DNA from: Desulfobacteraceae bacterium
Lineage (GTDB): Bacteria > Desulfobacterota > Desulfobacteria > Desulfobacterales > Desulfobacteraceae
DNA length: 64,000 bases
Assembly: GCA_004796375.1 (NCBI GenBank)
Contig: QZLA01000306.1
Coordinates: 36,123 to 100,122 of the forward strand
Direction of reading: 5' to 3'
Every line of letters starts with the position of its first letter. The stretch's first letter is position 1. Of the stretch, positions 62,428-64,000 are shown in pieces. A program made the position numbers and the translations under genes. The notes below the pieces were generated by a model. It ran no database searches. It worked only from the letters and a program-made list of their open reading frames with translations, and had not been told where the DNA came from.

Positions 62428-63543
62428 ATGAAAGCAGTTAAACCGATACTATTGACCATTATGGCCGTCACAGCCCTGGCCGTTATCACCATTGGATTCT
62501 CGCCGCCAGGTGTCATGAGCATGGGAGGCACATCCGACCCTGCCGAAAACCTGAGTGTGGCCACCTTTGCCGGTGGATGTTTCTGGTGCACTGAAGCGGA
62601 TTTTGAAAAGCTAAACGGTGTGGTTCAGGTGGTGTCCGGATACTCCGGCGGCGAGAAAGCCAGCCCGTCTTATAAAGAGGTGGCATCGGGCCAAACCTCC
62701 CACCTTGAATCGATCCAGGTCCACTTTGATCCCGAGATCATCAGTTATGACGACCTCCTGGATCATTTGTGGCGGCACATCGACCCGACCGACAGCGGCG
62801 GGCAGTTTGTGGACCGTGGCCCCCAATACCGTTCCGCCATCTTCTACCATAATGATACCCAGAAACAGCTGGCCCTGGCATCAAAATCCATGCTGGATAC
62901 ATCCGGCAGGTTCGACCGGCCCGTTGTGACCGAAATTCTGCCGTTTAAAACCTTCTATCCGGCAGAGGACTATCACCAGGATTTCCATAAAAAGAGCGCG
63001 TTCCGCTATAAATTTTACCGCCTGAATTCCGGCAGGGATCAATTCATCAAAAAGACATGGAAAGATGAAAAGAAAGCGGCACCTGAAACTGTCATGAAAG
63101 AAGATACCCGGTATGTCGTTCCGGATGATGCCACCCTCAGAAAAACCTTGTCAAAACTGGCGTATAAAGTGACCCGGAAAAACGGTACCGAGCCGCCCTT
63201 TAACAATACCTACTGGAACAATAAGAAAAAGGGCATCTATGTGGATGTGATTTCCGGAGAACCCCTTTTCAGTTCACGGGACAAGTATGATTCAGGCACG
63301 GGATGGCCCAGCTTTACCCGCCCCCTTGAGTCGGGCAACATCACGGAGCACCGGGATACCAGTCATTTCATGGTCAGGACTGAAGTAAGGAGCCGGCACG
63401 CGGATTCCCACCTGGGGCACCTGTTTGATGACGGCCCGGCGCCCACAGGAAAACGCTACTGCATTAACTCGGCCGCCCTGAGATTTATCCCGGAGGAGAA
63501 ACTTGGCCAGGAAGGATACGGCCGGTACAAAGATCATTTGTAA
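62428..63543 (+). CDS. msrAB: exported bifunctional methionine sulfoxide reductase MsrA-MsrB
   Basis: This 371-residue protein repairs both S- and R-methionine sulfoxides. An N-terminal hydrophobic signal/anchor (residues 5-25) puts it outside the cytoplasm. MsrA spans about 42-195 with catalytic Cys51 in GGCFWC. MsrB spans about 220-355 with catalytic Cys345 in [11 protein letters not shown]. The usual zinc CxxC pairs of MsrB are absent, as in the zinc-free subtype. It ends in a run of envelope genes and needs reducing power from a membrane thiol system; no CcdA-like gene is adjacent. GAGGAGG precedes the ATG. Confidence 0.94.
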   Translation: MKAVKPILLTIMAVTALAVITIGFSPPGVMSMGGTSDPAENLSVATFAGGCFWCTEADFEKLNGVVQVVSGYSGGEKASPSYKEVASGQTSHLESIQVHFDPEIISYDDLLDHLWRHIDPTDSGGQFVDRGPQYRSAIFYHNDTQKQLALASKSMLDTSGRFDRPVVTEILPFKTFYPAEDYHQDFHKKSAFRYKFYRLNSGRDQFIKKTWKDEKKAAPETVMKEDTRYVVPDDATLRKTLSKLAYKVTRKNGTEPPFNNTYWNNKKKGIYVDVISGEPLFSSRDKYDSGTGWPSFTRPLESGNITEHRDTSHFMVRTEVRSRHADSHLGHLFDDGPAPTGKRYCINSAALRFIPEEKLGQEGYGRYKDHL

Positions 63544-63573
63544 CTCTTACTCTTCAATACTCGCCACCCCATC

Positions 63574-63613
63574 AACCCCCGGGGGCCTGCCTGTCAGGTC
63601 CCCGGGGGTTTCA
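63574..63613 (+). terminator. terminator after msrAB
   Basis: AACCCCCGGGG (63574-63584) pairs with CCCCGGGGGTT (63600-63610), with an inner CCTG/CAGG pairing, then TTCAC. The stem is strong but the T-run short. It lies 30 nt after the stop. The following stretch of about 165 nt up to the next gene shows nothing else I can name. Confidence 0.75.
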
Positions 63614-63779
63614 CTTCCCTCCCTCCGGTGCCGATCCCGGGCGTTACAGGTGTGCCAAAATCACGTGAAACCCCCTGTTATTATTGCTTGTTATATCTAC
63701 AACATTCCGATATACCTGTAAGCAAACGGCTTCCTTTTGATCCGTAATCAACGGGTTGCCCCACCCTGAAGGAGAAAAC

Positions 63780-64000
63780 ATGAAACAGATCCTTTTTAAG
63801 CATATCTGCCGTTTACTCTCCTTGCTTATCCTCATCCCCCTATACAGCAGTCTAACACTGCCTGTGCTCGCAGACACCATCACCCTCTATCCCACCGACA
63901 TCGCAAGCGGCAAGGACAATGGTCCTAAGGACGGTATTTTTGATGAGTTCTACAACCCCGGGTTCCCGTCACTCTACGATAACGGATTTTCCGAAGGCCG
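63780..64000 (+). CDS. N-terminus of a secreted protein, cut by the window end
   Basis: The ATG at 63780 has AAGGAGAAA upstream and opens a frame that runs past base 64000. It begins MKQILFKHICRLL with a long hydrophobic core (LIPLYSSLTLPVLA) and a likely cleavage at VLA-DT. The mature start, TITLYPTDIASGKD, then GIFDEFYNP, resembles exported proteins with C-terminal sorting signals, but only about 74 residues are visible and no domain can be named. Confidence 0.65.
   Translation, partial: MKQILFKHICRLLSLLILIPLYSSLTLPVLADTITLYPTDIASGKDNGPKDGIFDEFYNPGFPSLYDNGFSEG

Noticed and set aside
1..64000. CRISPR arrays, insertion sequences, prophage or integration sites
   Set aside because: No repeat-spacer pattern, transposase, integrase, phage gene or tRNA-adjacent repeat was found in either strand.

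Overview
The window looks like a chromosomal segment of a Gram-negative, anaerobic deltaproteobacterium, most likely a sulfate reducer of the Desulfobacterales type. This is inferred from gene content and not from a database search. The pointers are outer-membrane genes (TonB receptor, LolA, OmpA), many Fe-S and radical SAM enzymes, a TrpB2-type tryptophan synthase beta, a VKOR-DsbA fusion, a PAS protein with the C-terminal LPICASCKKI motif, and an exported MsrAB. No rRNA, tRNA, CRISPR array, insertion sequence or prophage was seen.

Layout. 1-7347: an efflux operon (adaptor C-terminus, beta-barrel protein, RND pump, OmpR/histidine-kinase pair, ICMT-like methyltransferase). 7497-9132: small envelope and signalling genes, then the SRP RNA. 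9258-18000: housekeeping genes (grpE-dnaK, acyl-CoA synthetase, lolA-nadA, and yebC-rlmE-radA on the minus strand). 18184-23682: a solute-binding protein, cobO, trpB2 behind a double operator, a YgiQ radical SAM protein and a PilZ protein. 23850-29389: a two-subunit iron-sulfur flavin dehydrogenase, its likely FadR-type regulator, and a Cache-GGDEF diguanylate cyclase.

29754-43177 is the most unusual part. A TonB-dependent receptor is followed by eleven tightly packed genes in two parallel halves. Each half has a class I SAM methyltransferase, a FecB/BtuF-type binding protein, a FecCD permease, a FecE ATPase and a PflA-like radical SAM enzyme. A 393-residue protein I do not recognise sits between them. 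The second radical SAM enzyme carries a C-terminal domain resembling the binding protein of the transporter itself. I read this as uptake plus cytoplasmic radical processing of an iron-chelate- or tetrapyrrole-like molecule. The ligand cannot be named from the sequence.

43257-52647: a secreted protein of unknown function, then a redox/stress group (VKOR-DsbA, CBS pair, double USP) and two unusual fusions: a geranylgeranyl-reductase-like flavoprotein with a START-like tail and a G9 tract in its FAD motif, and an Old Yellow Enzyme fused to USP domains. An SDR epimerase follows. 52740-60000: a two-component system, a PAS protein, DarP/YjgA, a stand-alone ATP-grasp protein and a Ser/Thr kinase with a duplicated sensor region. 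60214-64000: envelope and oxidative-repair genes (OmpA lipoprotein, SYLF protein, spondin-domain protein, exported MsrAB) and the start of a further secreted protein.
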